Assembly: GCF_021917145.1 (NCBI RefSeq)
Contig: NW_025813761.1
Location: 159,936 to 223,935, forward strand
From: Hypomesus transpacificus
Lineage: Eukaryota; Chordata; Actinopteri; Osmeriformes; Osmeridae
DNA: 64,000 nt
Direction of reading: 5' to 3'
Notes under the pieces: model-generated
Databases searched by the model: none
What the model was told of the DNA's origin: nothing
The model's input: only the letters and a program-made list of their open reading frames with translations
Translations under genes and position numbers: made by a program
Shown here: positions 47,607 through 59,440 of the stretch, piece by piece
How positions within the stretch are numbered: position 1 is the stretch's first letter
Layout of the letters: each line of letters starts with the position of its first letter

Positions 47607-48269
47607 GTTTACATTAGTTTCATAAGTTCTATCAAAAATGGAAGAATTTGACAAATAATGATCTAGCCATTCTGTAACATAGTCATATAGATGGGCCTCT
47701 AAATTTCATTCATATGAAAATGTTAAGGTATTTGGGCTCATGTCAAACCATTCTTAATGAGTGATGTTTCGCACAAACTCGTGTTTTTCAGCAAAGCAGA
47801 GATCAAGCTTAACAGCGTACATATCATTACTTGATGTTAAAGTGTAAATGCGAGAGGTGGGAGTGGGGTTCAGCGTGTTTGTGTGTGTGCACATGTGTGC
47901 GTGTGTACAAATGTATGTGTATCCTTTTATGGGTAACTGCCCTCCACAGAGCCCACAGTGAAATATCCTCATGTCCCCATTGCTATCCTGGCCACAGCAA
48001 TAATGCCTCAAAACAGGTTCCACCATTCCCGACATTCAAGATCTCTAATGCTTTGCATTCTCATGATTTGCATGTTTTTTTTTCCTTTTTTTTCTTTTCA
48101 TGCTTTGCTGATGGATAGTAGATAGAAAAATAAACATGAACATACATTTCCCTGTGAACATCATCACACAAAGATGCTCTTTACCCATGATGCAAATGAT
48201 GTTATGGAAGAACATTATCTTCTGGTAGCATGAATCAGCTACTATGTAGAGGTATTAAACACTGTCCAG

Positions 48270-48347
48270 GGAGGTGGGGAGGAGACACTGACAGCAGGTC
48301 AGAGCTCACACCAGCAGCACCCACAGCATTCACTCACCCAACATCAG
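48270..48347 (+). promoter_or_regulatory. Probable non-coding first exon of the lectin gene
   Basis: A good donor (CATCAG/GTAGGATT at 48347/48348) precedes a matching acceptor (ttcttctacag at 48720) two bases before the lectin ATG. This suggests a 5' UTR exon ending at 48347. Its start is arbitrary; no clear TATA box was chosen. Confidence 0.4.
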
Positions 48348-48722
48348 GTAGGATTCATTCAAGATCGTTGATATTATAAAACACATTTTTGGTAAATAGT
48401 CATTTATATGAAATTCAACGATGTTAAGTGATATAAGTTATTGTAAAAGGCCAGTTGTAGTTGTTTTGTTACCAAAACAAGATCAATGTTAACGTCCACT
48501 TACCCCTGGAATAGCCTGACCTCCCTCATACCAAGTTTAACTTGTACTGCTAAACAGAAGTGTAACTACATAGCTCCTATTTAATTGCATAATTCTCACT
48601 ATTGACAATGCAAATTTGCTATAGAGTTGTTAATGTAGCCTTGTACAATGTTACCATAAGCTATTCTTACTGACTTAAAACAATGCTATCTGATATCTGA
48701 TATTTTCGTTTCTTCTACAGTG

Positions 48723-50916
48723 ATGGAGAAATCTGTGTTACTCATGTTGCTTTTCTTATCAGGTGCGTTTCTGTGTGTGTGTGTGTGTATTTTAACAGTG
48801 TGTGTGTGTGCTTTGTTAATGTCTGTGAGAGCAGTCTGTGTGTTAATATTCAGACATACTGATCGCTCCAATACAGTCAACTGTTTTTTATATGAAATCG
48901 GACTTCAAACCAGAGATTGAAACACATTAACAAATAAAATATTCAATTACTACAGAATATTTTTGTCAGGTGGGAAGGCTTTGCATTTATGTAAAACGCC
49001 TATTGGAACAGACTAGCATGCACAGTAAAATTTCGAGCAGCTAAGATTAGAAATACATGTAAAACCCTGAGCTGTTTGATTGACAGTTGTGTTGTGTGTG
49101 TTCTCCTTAGGGCTCAGCATCCTCCCCTCGTGTCTCTCTTTCCATTATGAATATGTGAATGAGAATAAGAACTGGTATGAAGCACAGAGGATCTGCAGAG
49201 AGAACTACACTGACCTGGCCACCTTTTATGACAATGCATCCATACCTGATCAAACTAATGATGCATGGATTGGGTTGTATAGTGGCCTTTGGACGTGGTC
49301 TCTGAATGGTGAAGTACTTCCTTGTAATGAAACGTCATGCGGTTCTGACTACGCACCCTGGTCTGGTACAGAACTTCAGACAGAGTATGTAGAAGATGAG
49401 CTGTGTGTGTACATGGAGAAACTCGATCCTGGAGATAAACCCTGGAAGACCAGCGGTTGTTCAAACAATAAATCTTTTGTATGCTATGATGGTGAGTGGA
49501 GAAAAGTGTCATGTACATTTTTCTTCAGATTTAGTCATTACACCAGCATGACAAATTGTTTTGTCCCTCGACCTTTAATGATAAGGAAAATACACTGACT
49601 GTATTTGACCAATGAAAATGTTCTTAGTCCTGGGATTTGACAGTGTAAATACATTTAACAGGCTGCAAACACAACACAGATGTGGTTGGTCAAAAGTCCT
49701 GAAAACACGTCCCTTTATATCCATTCATGTTCAGTTCACTGCTTATTAATTTGAGCTGTATGTCTGTATATCTGTCATTCACATTAGTCATTCAAGTGAT
49801 CACATGGTCAGTCACACAGACAGACTGAACAGGGTAGAAATCTCTGTCCACAAAAGTTCATTCAAGTCAATTAATAACTAATGTCATTCTCCATATCTAC
49901 TGGAGTCATTCATCTTAATTTTAAATGGATTCACTTATTTTATCTTCAACAGACAGAAACAATACCAGTCAGTACATCTGGATATGTGAGACAAAAACAT
50001 GGAATGAATCTCAGAGTTACTGTCGGGCAAATCACACAGACCTGGCCAGTGTGAGAAATGCCACCGAGAACAATTTGATACAGAATCTGTGCTCGTCAAG
50101 ATGTAATGATAATGTGTGGATTGGTCTGAGGAAATCTAAGAACTGGAAATGGTCTGACCAGAGTGTGTCTTCGTTCAAAAAGTGGCACACAGGAGAGCCT
50201 AGTGGATTGAGCCAGACTAATGTGCAGAAGAAAAAAAATCTGACGTGTGTGGAAAGGTATTTCCACAAGGATGATACAAAAAAACATGCATTTTGGAATG
50301 ACGTAGAGTGTAGAGAAACCTACAAAAAGCATTTTATCTGCTATGACGGTAAGATTATTCCGTTTTAACATTCTCAATGATGATTAATTGTGTGTTAGCA
50401 TCAGGTGTTACTCCTGCTTTTGCATAATGGTGTAAAACAGCTTGTAAAGTTTGAGTCAGAAAAGATTGCCAGATTTATGCAGAGTAATCCTGGCATTGAG
50501 ATTAATGAAGATGAATGAATAATCACCACTCCTCACCTCCCCCTCTAGACGACCTGGTCCTGGTGCGTGAGAACAAGACCTGGGTGGAAGCCCTGAACCA
50601 CTGCAGAGAGTATAGGTGGGATCTGGTGTCCATCCACTCTGAGAGGATCCAGCACTGGGTGCAACGTCGGGCCAGAAAAGCCACCACCCCCTATGTCTGG
50701 CTGGGCCTGAGGTACACCTGTATACTGCAGGTCTGGTTCTGGGTGAGTGAACAGGCCCTGTGTCACCAGAACTGGGCCCCGGGCCACGGGACCAGCTGGG
50801 AGGAGTGTAAGAAGTCAGGTGCCATGCCGAGGGAGGGGCCACAGCAGTGGGAGGGCATGCACCAGACAGAGAAGCTCAACTTCATCTGCACCAAGAAACC
50901 TCATGGTGAGCTTTAA
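48723..50916 (+). CDS. Secreted protein with three C-type-lectin-like domains
   Basis: Four exons join in phase: 48723-48762, 49111-49491, 49953-50348 and 50549-50916 (1185 bp, 394 aa). A signal peptide (MEKSVLLMLLFLSG...) is followed by one C-type-lectin-like domain per exon. Domain 1 opens FHYEYVNENKNWYEAQRIC and has DAWIGLYSGLWTWS and SFVCYDG. Domain 2 has WICETKTWNESQSYC, NVWIGLRKS, GEPSG and FWNDVEC. Domain 3 has VRENKTWVEALNHC, PYVWLGL, SWEECKK and LNFICTKKP, then a stop 5 residues later. There is no membrane segment. Domain 2 keeps WND but has EPS in place of EPN, and domains 1 and 3 lack EPN/QPD, so classical sugar binding is doubtful. Fish carry many such genes, often named mannose-receptor- or selectin-like. 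Location between two mucin-like genes may be chance. Confidence 0.85.
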
Positions 50917-51720
50917 ATGAGTGTTGTCTATGGAGTCACTTATATTGTATTAACTGTCTTTCTATGAGTCTCTCTCTTTCTCTCTCTGTCTCTCTTTATA
51001 CCCGCTGACTTTCCCTCACCCCCACGTGATCAGGTTTACATTGTAGGAGTGATTCCTCCCTTTTTTCTGTTTACAGATTACTAGGATTCAAACTACGTAT
51101 GTCCAGTTCATCTTGTCATAATCACCTGCTTGAAACAAGAGACGGGAATGCAAACAGCTATTTGGTGTTTTTGCCATTTTAACTTTTTACTATTTCCTAA
51201 TTTGTCTGATTTACACTTAATTTCACATGTTAATGTTTATGTTTTAAGGTTTTGGATTGGGGAATCGATATGTTAGTGATTGTACGGTTATATTTAGGCA
51301 CTTTCTTGTTTCTTTATGGAGAAGTGAACATTGAAAATTGTAATATACTGAATATGTTTTGTACCTTTTTCAAATTCTGTCAATAAATATTCTGCGTGAA
51401 GTGATGATTTGTGAAATTGTCATTCTATTCTAGTTTACTGTGGGAATCAAGTATCCCTCATTTTAGGAAAAGATAAACAGACATCCAGTTTAACATCATG
51501 CCGTGTCAGCAGTTCACTGAGATAGAATAAACAGCCTTAAAAAAGATTTGTTTCAAACCAGAAAGGATGTTTCAGCAGCAACCCTTGTAGAGACTCAAAC
51601 TGTCCAGCAGATGGAGATGGAGGTGTGACAGGGGGAATGTGTGATCACATCCCCAGACCAAGCTGCTTCCCCCTGGGATAATAACTGGACAGAGAGCCTC
51701 AGCATGATAGCTCCTCCTCC

Positions 51721-52505
51721 TATGGAAGCAAATCGTGACCAAAATTCAAATGAAAATGCATTTCCAGAAATTCCAGAAAAAAATTCTCCCTACCGAACAA
51801 GATGGGTAGCTCGGTCAGCAGGGAGCTGAAGAAGAGCGGCTACTGACGTCACTCAACTGCGCCGCTCAGAATGCATTTTCGTTTTCGAATTATGGGCAGT
51901 TCTTTGCGGGCAGAACATGAAAATGAAAATGCAATGTCCGCTCAGTACTAATCAGTACTAATTTGATTTATAAGTCAAATAATGCAGCCACATTCTTAAA
52001 ATGAAAATGCATTTCTGGAAATACATTTGAATTTGAATTGTGGTCACGATTTTGCAGCCACGTTCTTAAAATGAAAATGCATTTCTGGAAATGCATTTGA
52101 ATTTGAATTGTGGTCACGATTTTGCAGCCACGTTCTTGAAAATGAAAATGCAATTCTGGAAATGCATTTGAATTTGAATTGTGGTCACGATTTTGCAGCC
52201 ACGTTCTTAAAATGAAAATGCATTTCTGGAAATGCATTTTCATTTTCAAATTTTACATTTGAAATTGAATTTTGGTATCTATTTGCTGGGGCATATTTTG
52301 AAAATTAAATTTCAAATGTCTTTTTCGTTTTCATTTTAAATAAGGGAAATAATGAGCAGTCTTAAAGAAGAAAATGAAAATGCAAATAGGATGATTGAAT
52401 ACTAATTTGATTTATGAGTCAAATAATGCAGCCACATTCTTAAAATGAAAATGCATTTCTGGAAATGCATTTTCATTTGAATTTTGGTCACGATTTGCTT
52501 CCATA
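51721..52505. mobile_element. Foldback DNA element with 49-bp exact inverted ends
   Basis: The left end begins tatggaagcaaatcgtgacc and the right end is its exact reverse complement for about 49 bp. Flanks ctcctcc (51714-51720) and ctcctcc (52506-52512) look like a 7-bp target duplication, although the site is itself a simple repeat. The 785-bp interior has no coding potential. It contains four tandem units of 70 bp (51984-52260). Confidence 0.85.
51984..52260. repeat. Four 70-bp tandem units inside the foldback element
   Basis: Unit starts gcagccac at 51984, 52054, 52124 and 52195 give periods of 70, 70 and 71 bp. Each unit holds aaaatgaaaatgcatttctg and ggtcacgatt, sequences also found in the terminal inverted repeats. 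The array therefore grew from the element's own ends. A fifth, isolated unit is near 52424. Confidence 0.9.
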
Positions 52506-52590
52506 CTCCTCCTAGCTCCTCTATGCAGACATGCAGGCAGACAGCTAGTGAGAAAGATACAATAGGTCTTCAGTGCAGATACCCATATTC

Positions 52591-52797
<207 letters not shown>

Positions 52798-52927
52798 TTG
52801 TCGCTCTCCCTCACTATTCAGCAAGAACGTTGTTCTTGTAGAAACATGTTTGAAAGGATCAAATCACTCTCCACATTGTAGCTTGAGGTGTTCACTAAAG
52901 GGCATTGTGGGAGATGGCGATGGACCC

Positions 52928-52963
52928 TGACCTCCCTGACCTCTCCTAAGGTCAGGGAGGTCA
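52928..52963. repeat. Perfect 14-bp hairpin
   Basis: The arms tgacctccctgacc and ggtcagggaggtca pair exactly around the 8-base loop tctcctaa. No gene ends nearby, so a terminator-like role is not implied. Confidence 0.85.
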
Positions 52964-53549
52964 TTTGTGCCCCCCGGGGTACACCACTGAGACACTTGGT
53001 TACGGTATATCGATGTCTCCAAAACAAGTAGTGTTTTGCACTGATATCAAACGAACTTCGTTTGATATTCGATGCTAATGGAGTTTAATTAAAATTGTAG
53101 ACATGCATGGAGTCCATTCAAGGAAGAGAAATGCGGGACTATCTGCAAATCAGCAATGTAAATGTTAGCGTAGTAAACTAGCGATTAAAAAAAACAAAAC
53201 AATTAAGAGCATGGTATTCATTTCTTTATTAATTATTTAATCCAAAAATATTTGCAAAATCACAGTCAGAGCTCGCGCAAGAAGGTGGAACATAAGGGAG
53301 ATCGCATTTTCAAAACATGTAAGGGCGTAATAGTTTGTGAAAGACCCAGAGAAGCACGATACAACCGACGAGGCAAAATCCCAGACAATTTTGGAGTCCC
53401 TGCCGGACGCATTTTTTAAGTCTCGAAAAGAGGTAATGTCCGGGTAAAAGAGGACGTCTGGTCACCCTAATTTATGTGACTCTCTGGATGATCTATCCGC
53501 CATTGTTGCAGGTAGCGCAGTATTAGGTTTGAAGTAAGCTCCCGAGCTC

Positions 53550-53705
53550 ACTTGGTTTTAATGGGTGTATACCCCTTCGTCTTAGCCCTACCCCTCGATC
53601 AAAAAGAGTATTGGGACACCACTTACTCTCGCGAGGACGCGCAAAACTAAGGGCTAGGGGTAAGGGGTAGGGGTAAGACAGAGTATTGGGATTCGGCCTA
53701 ACTAC
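53550..53705. mobile_element. Possible MITE with CCCTTACCCC-type ends
   Basis: The block cgtcttagccctacccctcg is mirrored, imperfectly, by aggggtaggggtaagac about 85 bp later. Both ends carry copies of agtattggga. This resembles a small fish DNA element, but the borders and target duplication are unclear. Confidence 0.4.
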
Positions 53706-53829
53706 CATGCTTCGGTCGTATGCAAGCCATCATGTCTTGAGGAAAAAACAATATCGCGCTTGCACGGTCGTAGCTCATTTTCTCATTGGTGGGACAAATT
53801 CTCTGTGCAGGCAAAGCAGAGAAAAGGGA

Positions 53830-54013
53830 AGTAACATTTTCAAAACCGAGCGTTTCAGCTTTCATTTTCTCAAAGGCAGGAAAAGAATACCCAGGGCTTG
53901 GTTTACACCTATTGACCTTTCTATCTACTGGGGGACCAAAGGCAGGCTAGCGGAACTCATACTAATGTTAAACATCCTCCTAAAGTGAAAATGTCATGTC
54001 ATAGGACCTTTAA
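53830..54013. mobile_element. Truncated relative of the TTAA-flanked MITE
   Basis: The right part (caaaggcaggctag, gttaaacatcctcctaaagt, gtcatgtcataggaccttta) is the reverse complement of the first part of the element at 35016-35287. The other end is lost or diverged. It lies upstream of gene D. Confidence 0.65.
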
Positions 54014-54255
54014 AAGAAAAAAGAGCATGTAAATACCAACCACATCCTCGGTTTCTAGAACCTGTTGCTCCAGTTTTTGTGTTTATTTCTTATTTTCTGG
54101 AAAACATGTCTCTATGTCAATCATCTTCAGAAATGACCAGTTGCGAAATGTATTTTGTAAGGACAGCATACATTTAATGTGTAACTGGCTTGACTGCTTG
54201 TTTTATATTCCAGTGTGACCTGTCTCATTCCTCAAACCAGATTGGCTTGTGTGTG

Positions 54256-54264
54256 ATCAAAAGC
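54256..54264 (+). promoter_or_regulatory. AT-rich core promoter block of mucin-like gene D
   Basis: ATCAAAAGC, then the leader tgcagtcagaggtgctcaca, lies about 40 bp before the ATG, as in the three paralogues. The TATA resemblance is weakest here. Confidence 0.35.
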
Positions 54265-54297
54265 TGCAGTCAGAGGTGCTCACATACAGTAGGCACC

Positions 54298-55449
54298 ATG
54301 TCTGTCTCTACCATCCTGCTGCCTCTGTTACTGCTGCTCTCTGGATCCTTAGCCTCCCACTTCCACGGAGGGACCATGACCTTTAACCCCAAAGGAGTCA
54401 ACGCAGACGGATCCTACACAGTAAGACAATAAAGTAGAAACAGAGATCTGAGATCTGACAGGGGAGTGTGGATATCTGCCTTCTGCAAAGTTCAGAGACA
54501 AGGACTCGTGTTTTTGAATGGAAGATACTGGTAACCGGTCGTGGTAACTGGCCGGTATTTATTTATTTCATGCACAGTCTGAGATATCACCGCCTATTTG
54601 ATAAATAGGAATAAGAATATAAATCCATATAAGCATGTCAAAAAGACCATTATGTAGTATCTGCTAGCGTTTTGAAAGTGTGTCTTATTTGTCATATGAT
54701 GGGAAGGATTCATATGTGTGCTAGCAACTAAAACTGTACTCAACTTTTTCAGTATAGTATCTACTGCTACATGATCTATTCAATACCAAACTAGAATGTA
54801 GGGCTTTTCAGCATGTTTCCCTTTTGATGAGTTGGTCCATTATAGAAACTACAGTATACAATTGTTGGCTAGACTTTATATCTGCTGAATGATTGTAGGT
54901 GGACATTCGCTTCAAGTTGGCCATTAACGTAGAGTGTTCCAATTCAACCTGGGCTGATGACTGGACATGTCAGAGTGGAAATTGTGGCAATATTAGCAGC
55001 AATGCTCTGTATAACCTGGACAGTAGCAGTGGAGACTGGTGCCAGTGGGAAGAAGTCATGATTAGAAATGTTGACACCAACCTACCTTTTATACTTGAGT
55101 AAGTGTTGAATGAAATGTGGGAATAACACTTCACATAAGCATAAGTTTGTAAATGTTCATAGTATTTGCTCAGTTCAGTCCCATGCCTGAGAAACATTAA
55201 GGTTCTTACCTGTTATGTTATGTTGGGCCATCTTCATAGACTGACTGTTGGTGATTCGATCACCCGAGAGGTTGGTGCTATACCATGGAAACTAAGAACC
55301 ACAGTGGATCTGGGAGTGAGGTCTGACACAGGGACAGCCAACAGATCCCCACAGACCGCAGTCATACCTCTTCTGCTGTAAGTTGTATTTATCATTTTTG
55401 TTAATTTGTGTGATCTTATGAACTAAATATGAGGCTCTCTCTCAAACTA

Positions 55450-55508
<59 letters not shown>

Positions 55509-58500
55509 GAGTTCCAGTGAACTGTCACAGGGATTTTCAGCTTTTGGCCCATGATCCAGATGGGGACCTGGTTCGGTGCAGACAAGCTCTGCTTGAGAAC
55601 CAGGAGTGTGCTGATTGTTCACTACCTGTACCAAGCATTTTTACACTGAAGGTGAGGACCCAAGGAGCACACGATCAGGCAGTTGTATAATATTCAAATG
55701 ACACCGTCACATTTGAACACATTTGAGTCAGAGAATAATAACAATCATTCTCTTTCTTCCAATTTGTTTAGTAGATTTTTTGGCGGAAAATTAGATTGAT
55801 AATCCCGTAAAATAAAAAATTATCCCAGTCAACGCTTGTAAGTGTTTAACCAAAAACCCAAACCTATATGCATTCAGAATTCCAGGTCAGCGTGCTCCTT
55901 TGAGCTTGCCAAATAGCCACTGCAGGATGGACACATCCAGGGGGGTATTCCAGAAAGCAGGTTATACAACATAACCAGGTAAATGAACCCACCAGCTAAT
56001 TCACAATGATGCAGCAACCTACTGGCAATGTTGCTACAATGTTGGGATTCAGCTGTGGAATTAATTTACCCGGGTATGACACATAACCTGCTTTCTGGAA
56101 TAGCCCCCAGGTGTCGGACTCGACACACAAGTCAGAATTGAGATAGGCTAAGAAAACATGACAAAACTAAAGATAGTTTATAAATGATAGGCCTACCGAT
56201 CATCTTATTTTGACTAAAACATAAAAACAATATTCCATGAAGCTCAAAAAAACAGTATTTGCCCTGAAATGAAAGCGAAAAAAAATTGCATGTTCGCGTT
56301 AACTATTGATGTCTCTGCCAAAGCTGATATCAAACTTGCGTCTCTGAACTGTTGTATAGTGGGTTAAGCAAGGGTAGTTTTTATAGCCTTGTAGTGCATT
56401 GTGCGCAAAGAGGGATATTAATTTGGGGCCTGTGTCCCAGTAAAATGTTATGTCTAACAACACCTCTGACCAAGACCAACTAAATTCCATAATTACAGTC
56501 ATATCAACTTTAATCAACATTATTTTTCTGACCCTTCAGTTTCCATGCACACTATCGTACGGTAAGACTGCATATTCAGTTGGAAACACGTACAGAGTGG
56601 AACTTGTGATGGAGGACTTCCCCGCTGCGTCTATAATCCTGACCTACAAAGATGACTCGCAGTCAAGATGCAATTCCATTATCAGCCCTCTCAGCAGGTT
56701 GCCAGTACAGTTTGCAGTCAGAGGTAGATATTATCAACAGTATGTGGGCTACATGTTTGTTTATGACAGGCTGGGGGATGCGGGTGGATTTTACAGCTAT
56801 GAAGCATGTGAAAGACAGAAGTACATCTCAGTATTCATGGCTGCCTTGTGCTCCAGTTGGGGCTGCAGTTCCCTCCTGTGCAGAGGGCGAATATATCCCC
56901 AGGTTCCTGTCCCCGACGCCGGACTACGGAACCCACTTCTACGTTGCTATCAACAACACACTAGAGATCTCAGTCAGGGCAGAGGCCAATCTCTCTAAGT
57001 AAGGAAAATACACTGTAACTCATGTATTCACCACTAGGAGGCAGCGTGTACTTTAGATGAATCAGTCTGCCTGTCTAGGAATGATCCTAAATATCATTGG
57101 TGAAGAAGAATAGTTATGGGAGTCTAATGTATTTTCTTTTTAAGCGTTTCAGAGCTTCTGGTCAGTGGTCCGCACTATTTTACCAAGACCACAATCGCAC
57201 CTGGACAGTTCACAATAAGATGGACACCAAGAGCAGATGACGACAGACAGGACCATTCTATCTGCTTCGTCTCCCAGGCACTGAATAAGGACAGGTCAGT
57301 CTCCATTTTGCTAAATCAAGTGATTCTCTATATGGTCAGTTGTTTTATAATACTGGATCTATCATTTTAAGAACCAAATTAGAAAAAGTCTACTATCTGT
57401 TACATTTGTTGATAAGATATTATTGTCACAGCTTAAAATATCACTCTGAGCTGCGTTGTGTGATTGTCACCGTTGGAAACCTATACACCACACCAGCCCC
57501 TAAAACTATGACACATATTTTCAAAACACCCACAACTACCACAGAAACACCCTCAACTACCACAGAAAAACCCACAACTACCACAGAAACACCCACAACT
57601 ACCACACAAGCACTCACAACTACCACACAAGTACCCACAACTACCACACAAACACCCACAACTACCACAATAGCACCCACTATTACCACAGAAACACCCA
57701 CAACTACCACAGAAACACCCCAAACTACCACACAAGCACCCACAACTACCACACAAGCACCAACAACTACCAAACAAGCTCCCACAACTACCACAGAAAC
57801 ACCCACAACTACCACACAAACACCCACAACTACCACAATAGCACCCACTATTACCACAGAAACACCCACAACTACCACAGAAACACCCCAAACTACCACA
57901 CAAGCACCCACAACTACCACACAAGCACCAACAACTACCAAACAAGCTCCCACAACTACCACACAAACACCCACAACTACCACTGAAACACCTAGAACTA
58001 CCAAAGAAACACCCACAACTACCACTGAAACACTCACAACTACCACTGAAACACTCACAACTACCACACAAGCTCCCACAACTACCACAGAAACACCCAC
58101 AACTACCACTGAAACACCAACAACTACCAAACAAGCTCCCACGACTATCACATCAACACCCACAACTACCACAGAAACACCCGCAACTTCCACTGAAACT
58201 CACACAACTACCACATCAATGCCCACAACTACCACATCAGCATCCACAACGACTACATCAACACCAAAAACTACCACTGAAACACTCACAACTACCACAG
58301 AAACACCCACGACTACCACACAAGCACTAAAAACTACCACACCAACACTTACAACTACTATACCAACACCTACAACTGCCACAGCAACATCTACAACAGA
58401 AACACCCACAACTACCACAGAAACATCCACAACCAATACTACAACCACCACTCTGCCACCCACAACTGCACCATCTCCAAACATCTCAACCAGGAAGGTG

Positions 58501-58947
58501 GACAATTCAACGACAAGTGATATATCTAGTAAGTTAAAATCACGTATGTTTTGAATGTTTAAAGGTTGATTTTATAGTTGAATAATTTTTTACTGTTTAT
58601 AACTCTGGCATAATATATATGTGTGTGTGTGTGTGCTCACCTGTGAATGTACCTGTATGAAAATGCGTGTTCACCAAGTCACTGTGTATCCACAGGAGTC
58701 CAAGTTGGACTGACTATGAGGGTGTCCTCTGTGACCAAGCTAAATGAAACCTACATCAAGGAGGTGTTCTTGCAGCAGGTCAGTGTCTCTGTCATTGTTG
58801 GACCAGACAGCTTAACAAAAATCACAGTAACTCACAAAGTCTCACCAGTGATTCTGTTGGTTCCAGCTCCAGGAGGAATTGATCAGACGAGGGCTACCAG
58901 CAGACATCACTGTCCGCCTGAGGAAGGTTCAAGCTCTCAGCCCCTGA
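54298..58947 (+). CDS. Secreted mucin-like protein D
   Basis: Ten exons join in phase: 54298-54420, 54899-55098, 55240-55377, 55510-55651, 56540-56723, 56857-56998, 57145-57294, 57432-58528, 58696-58778 and 58867-58947 (2340 bp, 779 aa). The signal peptide and ectodomain follow the family plan ([76 protein letters not shown]). D is the most divergent of the four in exons 3 and 5 (LTVGDSITREVGAIPWK, KTAYSVGNTYRVEL). Exon 8 encodes about 340 residues, mainly octads such as PTTTTETP, with an internal 168-bp duplication near 57644 and 57812. The C-terminal module is [12 protein letters not shown] to LRKVQALSP. No membrane anchor is seen. Intron 4 carries a foldback element. Probably a secreted O-glycosylated protein; its role is unknown. 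Confidence 0.82.
55436..55508. repeat. CT microsatellite at the intron 3 acceptor of gene D
   Basis: CT array of about 65 bp ending in ctctcacag, the exon 4 acceptor. It occupies the same site as the arrays in A and B. Confidence 0.9.
55941..56109. mobile_element. Foldback MITE in intron 4 of gene D
   Basis: The ends gggggtattccagaaagcag and ctgctttctggaatagccccc are inverted, continuing inward as gttat / ataac. The interior of about 120 bp is non-coding. Similar ends are common in fish genomes (recalled). A, B and C lack it at this site. Confidence 0.75.
57510..58440 (+). repeat. Thr/Pro-coding tandem repeat array of gene D
   Basis: About 38 units of 24 bp of the same type as in gene B. 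A block with IAPTITTETP and TPQTTTQAP occurs twice at a spacing of 168 bp (anchors 57644 and 57812). Units are more varied than in gene B and show no large higher-order copies. Confidence 0.9.
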
Positions 58948-59250
58948 GGGAGAGAGATAGTGGGACTTTACAACCTAAATGTGGTCCAACTGAAGGAAAA
59001 ATTGAAGTTAGATAACAAATATACCATTTCACCAACAGTCAGGTGATCCATATCCCTGTACTTACCGTCAGTGTTTATTAATATTGAATTATGCTAGATC
59101 ATATTTGTAATTGTTGTGAGAGTACCCTCATTGATGTGCTTCATTTGTAAATCCAGGAAGCCATTGCCTTTTAGAAAGCTATGGAGCAACACTGTTCTGT
59201 GACAAAGTGGAAAAAAAGAGGGATTGTTACCTCACTTAATGATATATCAA

Positions 59251-59440
59251 GGAGTCAGATGGCTAAGCGGTTAGGGAATCGGGCTAGTGATCAGAAGGTC
59301 GCTAGTTCGATTCCCGGCTGTGCCAAATGACGTTGTGTCCTTGGGCAAGTCACTTCACCCTACTTGCCTTGGGGGGAAATGTCCCTGTACTTACTGTAAG
59401 TCGCGCTGGATAAGAGCGTCTGCTAAATGACTAACTGTAA
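59251..59440 (+). mobile_element. Full-length tRNA-derived SINE
   Basis: The head (ggagtcagatggctaagcgg, then ggtcgctagttcgattcccg) has A- and B-box-like promoter parts of a tRNA-Leu/Ser type. The body includes ccttgggcaagtcacttcac and the tail gataagagcgtctgctaaat. This is the best-preserved copy in the window and serves to define the family; it should not be annotated as a functional tRNA. Confidence 0.9.

Noticed and set aside
47224-47654. Minus-strand frames opposite the lectin exons
   Set aside because: They are shadows of the plus-strand lectin domain, as the same frames appear opposite both lectin copies.
59251-59325. Stand-alone tRNA gene
   Set aside because: The tRNA-like part is followed by the SINE body and tail found in three other places, so it is a retroelement head.
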